This document shows positions 1 through 7,618 of a stretch of 64,000 nt of DNA, piece by piece. Origin of the DNA: Porphyrobacter sp. (GTDB lineage: Bacteria; Pseudomonadota; Alphaproteobacteria; Sphingomonadales; Sphingomonadaceae); contig JAPZRO010000002.1 of NCBI GenBank assembly GCA_027531395.1, positions 112,866-176,865 on the forward strand. The letters are read 5' to 3'. Numbering within the stretch: position 1 is the stretch's first letter; each line of letters starts with the position of its first letter. Both the position numbers and the translations under genes were made by a program. The notes below the pieces were generated by a model. It was not told the DNA's origin. It ran no database searches and was given only the letters and a program-made list of their open reading frames with translations.

Positions 1-394
1 TGAAGGTCTCGAGTCCAAGCTTGTCGGCCACCTCGGCGATATCGGCGACATAATTGTCGCGGGTGTAATTGTCCTCGGGGTCAGGCCCGGTCAGGCCGTG
101 GCCGACCTGATCGAAGCGGATCACGCGGTAGCTGTCCTTGAGGCCCTGCACCCACGGCTCCCAGGTGTGAAGATCGGCATTGGAGCCGTGCAGCAGGATG
201 ATCGGGGGCGCATCCCTCGGCCCCTCGTCGCGCAGGTGGACTGTCACTCCGTCGCCGATCTCCACGAATTGCGACGGCGGCGCGCCATACTTGGCGCGCA
301 TTTCGGCGGCGTCGGTGTCGGGCGTGCGGAAGATCAGGAAGGCAATGACCAGCAGCGCCACCAGCGCCAGCAACCCGCGAAGGACCCACTTCAT
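1..394 (-). CDS. alpha/beta hydrolase, membrane-anchored (partial, cut by window edge)
   Basis: The first 131 residues are visible and the C-terminus lies outside the window. The protein opens with a hydrophobic segment (residues about 4-22) that could be a membrane anchor or uncleaved signal. It continues into an alpha/beta-hydrolase fold: an oxyanion-hole HGSNAD-type loop after a beta-strand IILLHG, then FDQVGHGLTGPD, the classic strand-4 motif of the fold. The catalytic Ser elbow is not reached, so the reaction cannot be named. The ATG overlaps by one base the TAA of the upstream cytochrome gene, so it is probably the third gene of an operon with the beta-helix and diheme proteins. Confidence 0.85.
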   Translation of the reverse strand, partial: MKWVLRGLLALVALLVIAFLIFRTPDTDAAEMRAKYGAPPSQFVEIGDGVTVHLRDEGPRDAPPIILLHGSNADLHTWEPWVQGLKDSYRVIRFDQVGHGLTGPDPEDNYTRDNYVADIAEVADKLGLETF

Positions 395-1413
395 TATCGC
401 TGCATCTCCGCAATCCAGCGCCGCACCACCGCGACGCCATCCTTGTCCACACTGGCCTTGCCGAGCTCCGGCATGGCGATCCCCGGCTCGGCACTGTCCA
501 TCCGGTACAGCAGGATCGAGGCGTCGGGCTGTCCCGGCAGGACCGAGAAATCATGCCCCCCTGCCCCGCGTCCGGCCGCGACCGGGCGTTTCATGATGCC
601 GATCGCGTGGGGGTCGGACTGCTCCCAGCGCAGATCGAGGCCCGAGTTGGACGCGCCCCCGCCCGGCTGGTGGCAATGGGCGCAGTTCACATCGAGATAG
701 GCGCGCGCGAAAGGCTCCGCCGGGCTTTGATCAGTGTAGCCCGCCCACACCGGCATGGTCGCCGCGCCGGGCGGCAGGCGGTCGAGCCTGCCCGCCTTCA
801 GCATCTCGCCCATCCACTTGACCGAAAGATTGCGGGCCTTGGGGCCGATCGGGATCACCGCGCCATCCTTGGAATGGCAGGTCTTGCACTGGTTCTTGTT
901 GGGTATGGCATAGGAGATCGCCTCGCCAGCAGGCGTTGTGAGATCGATCCGCCCGCCCGCCAGCGCCAGCGTGGCCTCGGTCTGCTCGGCGTTCCAGCGA
1001 TAGGGCAGCGCGACCCAGCCCTCGGCGCGGTGGAGGAGGACGCGGGTTTCGATCAGCCGGCGCTCGGCCCCCTCGCCAAAGGCAAAGGTCTTGATGATCG
1101 CTGCACCGACCGGGAATTGCAGCAGGCCCTCTCCGTCCGCAGTCAGCCGCGCGCCTTCAGGCAGGTAGATGAAGCGCAGCTTCTCGGCCCCGTCCGACCA
1201 CAAGGGCGTGTTGAGAGCATAGGCGTGCACCCGAGCGGCAGGATCCTGCGCGCGCCCGTCCTGAAAGAAGCCAAACTCGCTCAGGGTCTTGGGAAAGGCA
1301 GCGCCGGCAATTGCCGTATCATTGACCGGCGGCGGCTCCAGCACCGTTCCATGCGCCATCGCGCCACCAAGCGCGAGCACAGCCGCCGCCAGCAGAGCGC
1401 GCGCAGGCCTCAC
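394..1413 (-). CDS. diheme c-type cytochrome-like protein (SO2930/HNE_0200 family)
   Basis: A predicted exported protein of 339 residues with an N-terminal hydrophobic signal (AALLAAAVLALGG region). It has two CxxCH heme c motifs, CKTCH at about 176-180 and CAHCH at about 244-248. The GTG start was chosen because it overlaps the TGA of the upstream beta-helix gene by 4 bases (GTGA) and falls directly before the signal peptide; a longer reading would run through that upstream gene. From memory, this type of diheme protein regularly pairs with a parallel beta-helix protein, as here. Its electron-transfer partner is unknown. It probably acts in the periplasm, translationally coupled to both neighbours. 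Confidence 0.8.
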   Translation of the reverse strand: MRPARALLAAAVLALGGAMAHGTVLEPPPVNDTAIAGAAFPKTLSEFGFFQDGRAQDPAARVHAYALNTPLWSDGAEKLRFIYLPEGARLTADGEGLLQFPVGAAIIKTFAFGEGAERRLIETRVLLHRAEGWVALPYRWNAEQTEATLALAGGRIDLTTPAGEAISYAIPNKNQCKTCHSKDGAVIPIGPKARNLSVKWMGEMLKAGRLDRLPPGAATMPVWAGYTDQSPAEPFARAYLDVNCAHCHQPGGGASNSGLDLRWEQSDPHAIGIMKRPVAAGRGAGGHDFSVLPGQPDASILLYRMDSAEPGIAMPELGKASVDKDGVAVVRRWIAEMQR

Positions 1414-2606
1414 TTCAGCCGCGCCTCCAACTCGGCGGGCGCGCCGACTTCGGGGAACTGCCAGCTTTCCAGCGGGGTCAGCATCAGCGGGCCCGGCTGG
1501 GCTTCGGCAAGGCTCTGGCCGGGCTTCGAAAGGTTGAGCGTCCAGCCGGTCACGCCCTCGGCGATCATCAGCCCGTTGCCGTCCTCGACGATCCCGTCCC
1601 ACAGCACCGGCGGCAGCGCGCCGCCGAAGGCTTCGAGCAGCATCTCCTTGCCGTCGAGCTGCGGATCGTCTCCGCCGCGCCCGAAGGCATTGGGGCCGAC
1701 GATCACGTTGCGGGCATAGGGGTTGTAGCGCGCGTCCTCGTAGGGCTGGGTATAGGCGATCACCATGATGTGCGCGGTGGCATTGCCCTCGAACGCGTTG
1801 TTCTCGATCAGCACGCCGTCATTGGCCATCACCAGCACGCCGGTGCCGCGCCTGACGCTCGCGACGATATTGCCCGGGGGCGCGAAGTTGGGGGTGTCGT
1901 TGTCCTTCACCACATTCTCGCGCAGGATCACGTTGCCGCCGTTCATGACCGGCAGTCCGGGCAGATCGAACACCAGCAGGCCGCCGGTGTTGTGCGTGGC
2001 GATGTTGTTCTCGACCAGCGCGTTGCGGCTGTTCTCGATCTCGATGCCCGCGACGTTGAATTCGACGAGGTTGCCGCGCACCGTGATGTCGCGGCTCTGG
2101 CCCACGTAGATCCCCGCATCCGACGCGCCGATCACCTTGGAGCGGGTCACCAGCACGCCGGTGCTCTCGACCGGATAGATGCCATAGGCGCCGTTGGTGG
2201 CCTTAGGCCCGCCGGTCCATTCGACCCGGATCGAATTGTAGATGATGTTGTCCGCACCCTTGGACTTGATGCCGTCGCCCTTGGGGTTCTCGATCCCGAA
2301 ACCGTGCAAGGTGACGTTGTCCGATGTGACGAGCAGGCCTTCGCCCGCGCCCTGCTGGCCGGTGAAGTCGAGCACGCTCTTGTCCATCCCCGCCCCGCGC
2401 AGCGTCACCCCATCGACATCGAGGCTGAGTCCGTCGGTGAGCGCGATGCGGCCTTCGCCCAGTTCGATCACGTCGCCCGGCTGGGCGAGGATCAGCGCTT
2501 CCTGCAAGCGGGCAGCCGCCCCCTCGCCCGCTTCAATGCGGTGGGTCTCGGCGGCAAGCGGCGCGGCTGATGCGAGCAGCGCGGCGGCAAAAGCGATGCG
2601 GTTCAT
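1410..2606 (-). CDS. parallel beta-helix repeat protein, exported
   Basis: 398 residues with a clear Sec signal peptide (MNRIAFAAALLASAAPLAAE). The body is made of right-handed beta-helix repeats with recurring asparagine ladders and phrases such as VTLRGAGMDKSVLDFTG, IEIENSRNALVENNIA and GGNVILRENVV, as in carbohydrate-active and surface beta-helix proteins (NosD/pectate-lyase-like fold). No catalytic residues can be assigned by eye. It is first in the three-gene operon with the diheme cytochrome and the hydrolase; translational overlap with the next gene supports a joint function. The family is known, the substrate is not. Confidence 0.82.
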   Translation of the reverse strand: MNRIAFAAALLASAAPLAAETHRIEAGEGAAARLQEALILAQPGDVIELGEGRIALTDGLSLDVDGVTLRGAGMDKSVLDFTGQQGAGEGLLVTSDNVTLHGFGIENPKGDGIKSKGADNIIYNSIRVEWTGGPKATNGAYGIYPVESTGVLVTRSKVIGASDAGIYVGQSRDITVRGNLVEFNVAGIEIENSRNALVENNIATHNTGGLLVFDLPGLPVMNGGNVILRENVVKDNDTPNFAPPGNIVASVRRGTGVLVMANDGVLIENNAFEGNATAHIMVIAYTQPYEDARYNPYARNVIVGPNAFGRGGDDPQLDGKEMLLEAFGGALPPVLWDGIVEDGNGLMIAEGVTGWTLNLSKPGQSLAEAQPGPLMLTPLESWQFPEVGAPAELEARLK

Positions 2607-2662
2607 GATGTTCTCCCTCTCCGCCGGGCAGTGTGGCGCAAGGGGGGGAGGAAATGCAAGCG

Positions 2663-2740
2663 CCTCAAGCAGCGCAGCGGTAGGCGCACAAAAAACACCT
2701 CAAGCAGCGCAGCGATAGGCGAACAAAAAACGCCTCAGGC
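2663..2740. repeat. 35-bp tandem repeat, two copies plus a partial third
   Basis: A unit beginning CCTCAAGCAGCGCAGCG recurs with a period of 35 bases (starts at 2663, 2698 and a truncated 2733). Each unit ends in a run of six A. Only three or four bases differ between copies. It lies between the beta-helix gene and a small hypothetical gene. Confidence 0.8.
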
Positions 2741-2750
2741 TTACCGGTCC

Positions 2751-3092
2751 TTACCCGATCCCGATCGCGCACAGCCCGGCGGAGGTGGTCAGCACCGCCA
2801 CCGCCTCGCCGTCGTCGACCCGGTCGAGCCGCTTGATCAGCTCGCCGAGGCCATAGCCGCTTTCGGGCTCGCCCTCCTGCGCCGCCATGCCCTGCCTGAG
2901 CTTCCACAGCTGGACGATGGTGAGGCGCTTGACCATCCGCTCGGCCATGCATTCGGCGCGCTTGTCGCCGATGCCGGATTCCACCAGCGCGGACTTCACC
3001 TGCATCTCGACCAGCGGGTTGGCGAGGCCGCTAAACAGCGCCCCGCCCGCCAGCAGGATGACAAGCAGCAATCCGAGGATCAGCTTGCGCAT
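2751..3092 (-). CDS. small exported or membrane-anchored hypothetical protein
   Basis: 113 residues. The N-terminus (MRKLILGLLLVILLAGGALF) is a signal peptide or membrane anchor. The remainder is soluble, with a conserved-looking pair of cysteines (AECMAER at about 48 and AGLCAIG near the C-terminus). I recognise no family. It lies 7 bases downstream of pntB on the same strand and may be co-transcribed with the transhydrogenase operon. Confidence 0.6.
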   Translation of the reverse strand: MRKLILGLLLVILLAGGALFSGLANPLVEMQVKSALVESGIGDKRAECMAERMVKRLTIVQLWKLRQGMAAQEGEPESGYGLGELIKRLDRVDDGEAVAVLTTSAGLCAIGIG

Positions 3093-3099
3093 AGCGGGA

Positions 3100-4560
3100 T
3101 TAATCCAGCGACTTGACGATTTCCTCGACCATCTTCTTGGCGTCGGCCAGCAGCATGACGGTCTGGTTCATGTAGAACACGTCGTTGTCGACCCCGGCAT
3201 AACCCACGCCGCCCATCGAGCGCTTGATGAAGAACACCTGCTTGGCCTTGTCGACGTCGAACACCGGCATCCCGTAGATCGGCGAGGACTTGTCGGTCTT
3301 GGCCGCGGGGTTCACCACGTCGTTCGCGCCGATGATGAAGGCGACGTCGCACTGGGCAAACTCGGAGTTGATGTCTTCGAGCTCGAACACCTCGTCATAG
3401 GGCACGCTGGCTTCTGCGAGGAGCACGTTCATGTGCCCCGGCATACGGCCGGCGACGGGGTGGATGGCATACTTCACCTCCACGCCCTTCTCCTTGAGCT
3501 TGTCGCCCATTTCGCGCAGCGCGTGCTGGGCCTGGGCGACCGCCATCCCGTAGCCCGGGATGATGATGACCTTCTCGGCCTGTTCGAGCATGTAGGCCGC
3601 GTCTTCGGCCGAGCCCTGCTTGTAGGGCCGCTGTTCGCGTGCCCCTCCGGCTCCGCCGCCCGCGCCCGCGTCGGCGCCGAAGCCGCCCGCGATCACCGAG
3701 ATGAAGCTGCGGTTCATCGCGCGGCACATGATGTAGCTGAGGATCGCCCCCGAGGAGCCGACCAGCGCGCCAGTGATGATCATCGCCGAGTTGCCCAGCG
3801 TGAAGCCCATCGCCGCTGCCGCCCAGCCGGAATAGGAGTTCAGCATCGACACCACGACCGGCATATCTGCCCCGCCGATCGGGATGATCAGCAGGAAGCC
3901 GATGATGAAGGCCAGCACGGCGACCGCGATCACCATCCAGCCCTCGCCCGCGCCGCCCTGGGGCGAGACGGTGTAGAGCCCGATCAGCGCCAGAATGGCC
4001 GCCAGCGTGCCGAGGTTGATCACGTGCCGCCCCGGCAGCATGATCGGCGAACCGCTCATCCGGCCCGAAAGCTTGAGGAAGGCGATGACCGAACCCGAGA
4101 AGGTGATCGCCCCGATGGCGATGCCGAGGCCGAGTTCGATGCGGCTGACAGCAAGGATCTGCCCGGCGGCATCGACAATCCCGAAGGACTGCGGATCGAG
4201 CCACGCGCCGAAGCCCACCACCACCGCGGCAAGGCCGACGAGCGAGTGGAAGCCCGCGACCAGTTCGGGCATCGCGGTCATGGCGATGCGGCGGGCGACC
4301 ACCACACCGATCACGCCGCCGATGGCGAGCGCAATGCCGATCTCGACGATGTTGGCGATGTTGTGCGTGACCAGCGTCGTGACGAGCGCGATGCCCATCC
4401 CGATCATGCCGTTGCGGTTGCCACTCCGCGAAGTCGCGGGGCTGGAAAGCCCGCGCAGCGCGAGGATGAAGAACACGCCGGACGCGAGGTAGGCCAGCAT
4501 CGCCCAAGCAGGCGTGCCACCTTCAGCGGATGCGGCGGCGGAAAGCAGGGAGAAGGTCAT
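3100..4560 (-). CDS. pntB: NAD(P) transhydrogenase beta subunit
   Basis: 486 residues, the usual length for PntB. The first half is a set of hydrophobic segments forming part of the proton channel. The C-terminal domain III binds NADP(H), with the family motif GYGMAVAQAQHAL and the GANDVVNPAA segment near the C-terminus. With PntA it couples inner-membrane proton flow to hydride transfer from NADH to NADP. It begins 3 bases after the stop of pntA2, so the two are translationally linked. The NADP-domain residues look intact. Confidence 0.96.
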   Translation of the reverse strand: MTFSLLSAAASAEGGTPAWAMLAYLASGVFFILALRGLSSPATSRSGNRNGMIGMGIALVTTLVTHNIANIVEIGIALAIGGVIGVVVARRIAMTAMPELVAGFHSLVGLAAVVVGFGAWLDPQSFGIVDAAGQILAVSRIELGLGIAIGAITFSGSVIAFLKLSGRMSGSPIMLPGRHVINLGTLAAILALIGLYTVSPQGGAGEGWMVIAVAVLAFIIGFLLIIPIGGADMPVVVSMLNSYSGWAAAAMGFTLGNSAMIITGALVGSSGAILSYIMCRAMNRSFISVIAGGFGADAGAGGGAGGAREQRPYKQGSAEDAAYMLEQAEKVIIIPGYGMAVAQAQHALREMGDKLKEKGVEVKYAIHPVAGRMPGHMNVLLAEASVPYDEVFELEDINSEFAQCDVAFIIGANDVVNPAAKTDKSSPIYGMPVFDVDKAKQVFFIKRSMGGVGYAGVDNDVFYMNQTVMLLADAKKMVEEIVKSLD

Positions 4561-4563
4561 CTC

Positions 4564-4845
4564 TTACTTCTCCTTCTTCTTGTACATTGCGAGCATGCGC
4601 TCGGTCACGGCAAAGCCGCCGAAGATGTTGATGCTCGCGAGCACAACTCCGAACAGTCCGAGATACTTGGCGATCGGGCTGGCGGCCTCGGCCGACGCGA
4701 TCAGCGCGCCGACGATGATCACCGAGGAGATCGCGTTGGTCACCGCCATCAGCGGCGTATGCAGCGCCGGGGTCACCGACCAGACAACGTAATAGCCCAC
4801 AAAGCAGGCCAGCACGAAGATGCTGAGAATTGATATGAAGTCCAT
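4564..4845 (-). CDS. pntA2: NAD(P) transhydrogenase alpha subunit, membrane part
   Basis: 93 residues. ATG at 4845 gives the normal start MDFISILSIFVLACFVG; an in-frame extension upstream lacks the family sequence. Three hydrophobic segments follow (about 3-22, 34-55, 62-85), with the conserved phrase VTPALHTPLMAVTNAISS. It ends in a lysine-rich tail. It forms the membrane domain II of a split transhydrogenase. Its partner, the soluble alpha part (6094-7215), is separated from it by two unrelated genes, which is unusual. Confidence 0.95.
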   Translation of the reverse strand: MDFISILSIFVLACFVGYYVVWSVTPALHTPLMAVTNAISSVIIVGALIASAEAASPIAKYLGLFGVVLASINIFGGFAVTERMLAMYKKKEK

Positions 4846-4861
4846 ATGGCCCTCGTGCTTG

Positions 4862-5719
4862 TCAGATACCCATGCGCACAGACGTGTCGCACTTCTGTTC
4901 GTAGGAATTGAGGAAGGGAAGCGAGACGACATCCCGGTTGAAGTTGCCCGCGTAGGAAATCAGCATCTTTTCCGCCGCCACCTGCTCGACCTTGATGCCG
5001 AGACCCTGGTGCAGAAAGACATCGCCCGCCAGCAGGCCACGATAGGTGTAGGGCGTGTTGAGCCGCATCGGCCAGTTCAGCCCGTCCGCTCCGTAGAGCT
5101 TGGCCTGGGTGAAGGCCTCGTAATAGGGCGGCGAGCCGTCGCGCGGCTTGCGGCGCAGCGGAATGTGGTAGGCGTTGAACTTGATGCTGGGCCCGCCGCG
5201 AAACTCGGACGGTTCGACCTTCGTCATGCTGACCGGCGCGATGGTCTGGGTGCCCTCCTTGGGGTGCTCCCAGGCCATGGCGAACCAGATGTCGCCGCCA
5301 CGGCTGCGCACGTGGACGCGGTCATAGGTGCCATCCTTGTCGGGATCGAAGACGCAGATCCGTTCGCGCGCGGCGATGTCCGAGGCCTTGAGCTGGGGAT
5401 AGTTGCAGCGCACCGGAACCGTCGCCGAACGCATCTCCATCAGCTGGTCACCCGGCCGCAGCAAGGTCACTCCGGCCAGCTCCACCGCCTGATCGACCTT
5501 GTAGAGGCCGCGCGGCAGCAGCCGGGTCTCGAAAATCGCCGAATCCTCGGGAACCCAAACCGCCTCGGCGGGGGGCGTGATCGGCTCCATGAAGAATTCG
5601 GCGGTATAGCACGCAAGCCGCGGCTTGGTCTGCGCCTCGGCGGCCGCAGCGAGCGCACAGGCCAGCAGCGCGAGCGAACCGCCCGACAGCCTCAGCGCCC
5701 TGTGTCCGCCCCCGCGCAT
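4862..5719 (-). CDS. exported hypothetical protein inside the transhydrogenase operon
   Basis: 285 residues from ATG 5719; a TTG 21 bases upstream would overlap the previous gene. The N-terminus is a signal peptide (about residues 7-29, LSGGSLALLACALAAAAEAQ). The mature part has no motif I recognise. Phrases such as RICVFDPDKDGTYDRVHVRS suggest a beta-rich periplasmic protein with a possible DPDKDG metal-binding loop. It lies between the PH-domain gene and pntA2 with short gaps, so it is probably transcribed with the transhydrogenase genes. Confidence 0.7.
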   Translation of the reverse strand: MRGGGHRALRLSGGSLALLACALAAAAEAQTKPRLACYTAEFFMEPITPPAEAVWVPEDSAIFETRLLPRGLYKVDQAVELAGVTLLRPGDQLMEMRSATVPVRCNYPQLKASDIAARERICVFDPDKDGTYDRVHVRSRGGDIWFAMAWEHPKEGTQTIAPVSMTKVEPSEFRGGPSIKFNAYHIPLRRKPRDGSPPYYEAFTQAKLYGADGLNWPMRLNTPYTYRGLLAGDVFLHQGLGIKVEQVAAEKMLISYAGNFNRDVVSLPFLNSYEQKCDTSVRMGI

Positions 5720-5723
5720 GTCC

Positions 5724-6089
5724 CTATTTCCCCGGCGCAAGATATTCGGTGAGCAGCGTCACCAGCCCCGGCACATCGGCGCCGCGGCTGAGGTTGAACG
5801 CGATCGGGGCAGAGCCCGACACGGTGAGCGTGACCTCGGTATCGAGATCGAAGTGCCCCGCGCTCTCCAGCGTGAAGGTGGTGATCGCGCGGTAGGGGAT
5901 GGTCAGGAACCGCTTCTTCGATCCCGTCAGGCCCTGAATGTCGATCATCAGGATGCGGCGGTCGGTGAAGATGATCGAATCGCGCACCAGCTTGAACGCC
6001 ATGCGCACCACCTCGCCGCGCCCGAGCGCATAAGCGAGGTCTTCGGCGGCATCCTCGACATCCCAGACCGTCGCGTTGATCAGGCCCAT
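5724..6089 (-). CDS. bacterial PH-domain protein (bPH_1-like)
   Basis: 121 residues from ATG 6089. The sequence fits the bacterial PH-like fold: EDAAEDLAYALGRGEVVRMAFKLVRDSIIFTDRRILMIDIQGLTG-type segments (positions about 10-60) followed by an IPYRAITTFTLESAG strand pair. These are typical of the bPH_1/YvbH-type family, small cytoplasmic proteins of unclear role. It begins 4 bases after pntA1 and precedes a secreted protein, interrupting the normal pntA1-pntA2 order. Confidence 0.78.
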   Translation of the reverse strand: MGLINATVWDVEDAAEDLAYALGRGEVVRMAFKLVRDSIIFTDRRILMIDIQGLTGSKKRFLTIPYRAITTFTLESAGHFDLDTEVTLTVSGSAPIAFNLSRGADVPGLVTLLTEYLAPGK

Positions 6090-6093
6090 CGGG

Positions 6094-7215
6094 TTAACCA
6101 AGCAGCCGCTCGTTCACGACCTTGCCGCCCTGCGTCAGGCGGATCGCATTGCCGATTTCCTCGTCGAGCACCGGCTTGCCGGTCTCCTTGTCCCAGAAGG
6201 CGCTGAGGAAGTTGTAGTGGTTGCGCGCAAACAGCGCCGATGCGTCAGCGGGAAGCTGCGCCGGGGTGTTCGAATAGCCGATGATCTTGACGCCGTGCTT
6301 GACCACGACCTGATCCGCCACCGAGCCTTCGACGTTCCCGCCCTGCGCCACCGCAAGATCGAAGATCACGCTGCCCGGCTTCATCGTCGCGATCTGCGCG
6401 TCGGTAATCAGGCGCGGCGCGGCCCGGCCCGGGATCAGCGCGGTGGTGATCACGATGTCCTGCTTGGCGATGTGCGAGCTGACCAGTTCGGCCTGCGCCT
6501 TCTGGTATTCCTCGCTCATTTCGGTGGCATAGCCGCCCGAGCCTTCGCCTTCGATCCCGGCGACATTCTCGACGAAGATCGGCTTGGCGCCCAGCGACTG
6601 GATCTGCTCCTTGGTGGCCGAGCGCACGTCGGTCGCGGAGACCTGTGCGCCCAGACGCCGCGCCGTCGCGATCGCCTGAAGCCCCGCAACGCCCACGCCC
6701 ATGATGAAGGCGCGGGCGGCCTGCACCGTGCCCGCCGCAGTCATCATCATCGGGAAGGCGCGGCCATAGGCGTCGGCTGCCGCCAGCACCGCCTTGTAGC
6801 CGGCAAGGTTCGACTGCGAGGACAGCACGTCCATCGACTGCGCGCGGGTGATGCGCGGCATGAATTCCATGCTCAATGCCTCGAAGCCGCCAGCGGCATA
6901 GGCATCGACCACATCGCGCTTGCCGAAAGGATCGAACAGCGCCGCCACCCATGCACCGGGCTTGGCACCCTTGAGCAGCGCGACATCCGGGGCCTGAATG
7001 CCAAGCACGATATCGGCATCCTTGACCGTCGCAGCCGCATCACCGAGGCTCGCGCCGGCTTCGGCATAGGCCTCGTCGGTGATCGAGGAGATCACCCCGG
7101 CCCCCGCCTCGACCGCAACCGCACAGCCCAGCGCGGCAAACTTCTTCACCGTTTCCGGCGTGGCGGCGACGCGCGTCTCGCCCGAGGCGCGCTCCTTGAG
7201 GATGGCGATCTTCAC
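6094..7215 (-). CDS. pntA1: NAD(P) transhydrogenase alpha subunit, soluble NAD-binding part
   Basis: 373 residues starting MKIAILKERASGETRVAATP, the standard N-terminus of PntA domain I (related to alanine dehydrogenase). The Rossmann segment VGVAGLQAIATARRLGAQVSATD (about 170-192) and the RQD-loop equivalent further on are present. It binds NAD(H) in the cytoplasm and passes hydride to PntB. It follows a 40-residue oxidase subunit gene by 12 bases. The enzyme is the split type usual in alphaproteobacteria. Confidence 0.95.
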   Translation of the reverse strand: MKIAILKERASGETRVAATPETVKKFAALGCAVAVEAGAGVISSITDEAYAEAGASLGDAAATVKDADIVLGIQAPDVALLKGAKPGAWVAALFDPFGKRDVVDAYAAGGFEALSMEFMPRITRAQSMDVLSSQSNLAGYKAVLAAADAYGRAFPMMMTAAGTVQAARAFIMGVGVAGLQAIATARRLGAQVSATDVRSATKEQIQSLGAKPIFVENVAGIEGEGSGGYATEMSEEYQKAQAELVSSHIAKQDIVITTALIPGRAAPRLITDAQIATMKPGSVIFDLAVAQGGNVEGSVADQVVVKHGVKIIGYSNTPAQLPADASALFARNHYNFLSAFWDKETGKPVLDEEIGNAIRLTQGGKVVNERLLG

Positions 7216-7227
7216 GCGCGCGGCCGC

Positions 7228-7350
7228 TTAGCTGGCGATCGCTGCGACGACGGCGAACACGATCACCGCGATCACCGGCACCGCCCACTTGAGCGTGGCC
7301 ATGAAGCCGCCGTAGGTCGCCTGAGCCTTATCCATGTCGTGAACAGTCAT
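7228..7350 (-). CDS. aa3-type cytochrome c oxidase subunit IV, 40 residues
   Basis: A very short gene: ATG at 7348-7350, TAA at 7228-7230. The product MTVHDMDKAQATYGGF continues into one hydrophobic helix (about residues 21-39, WAVPVIAVIVFAVVAAIA). The short charged head with D/K-Y-GGF before FMATLKW matches the bacterial aa3 oxidase subunit IV family (COX4_pro_2), small single-helix peptides of the oxidase. Placed directly upstream of pntA1, as in other sphingomonads from memory, it is the first gene of the transhydrogenase operon. Confidence 0.85.
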   Translation of the reverse strand: MTVHDMDKAQATYGGFMATLKWAVPVIAVIVFAVVAAIAS

Positions 7351-7469
7351 CTGTGTCTTTCCCCTTGGGTTCCTGAACACCGCAGGCTGCATTTGGTTGC
7401 ACCAAAAACAACCATGCCGCTTTTTGTGCCTGCCCCCGTATCGAAGCAGAGCCCCGCGCTCAAGTCACC

Positions 7470-7540
7470 TTAAATGAGAGTTAGCGCATCGCCGCGCGGT
7501 TCCCCGCGCGCCACCGGCAACACCCTTAATCCCGTCTTTA
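7470..7540. promoter_or_regulatory. two CtrA-like boxes upstream of the response regulator
   Basis: Two near-matches to the CtrA consensus TTAA-N7-TTAA sit in the intergenic region: TTAA-N7-TTAG at 7470-7484 and TTAA-N7-TTTA at 7526-7540, each with one mismatch. TTAA is scarce in this GC-rich sequence. Binding is inferred, not shown. Confidence 0.4.
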
Positions 7541-7618
7541 CCCGTGCGTCCTATGCAGAAGCCTGTGTCAGCCCGGGACAGAAACGCCCGGGCCAAGGAA
7601 AGGCGAGCGGCAAGGCTG

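Noticed and set aside
2663..2740. CRISPR array
   Set aside because: Repeats are directly adjacent without spacers and no cas genes are present. No CRISPR is seen anywhere in the window.
2887..4833. A 648-residue open frame antisense to pntB and pntA2
   Set aside because: High GC opens long antisense frames; the opposite strand encodes an unmistakable transhydrogenase, and the frame is rich in Arg, His and Asp without fold-like patterns.
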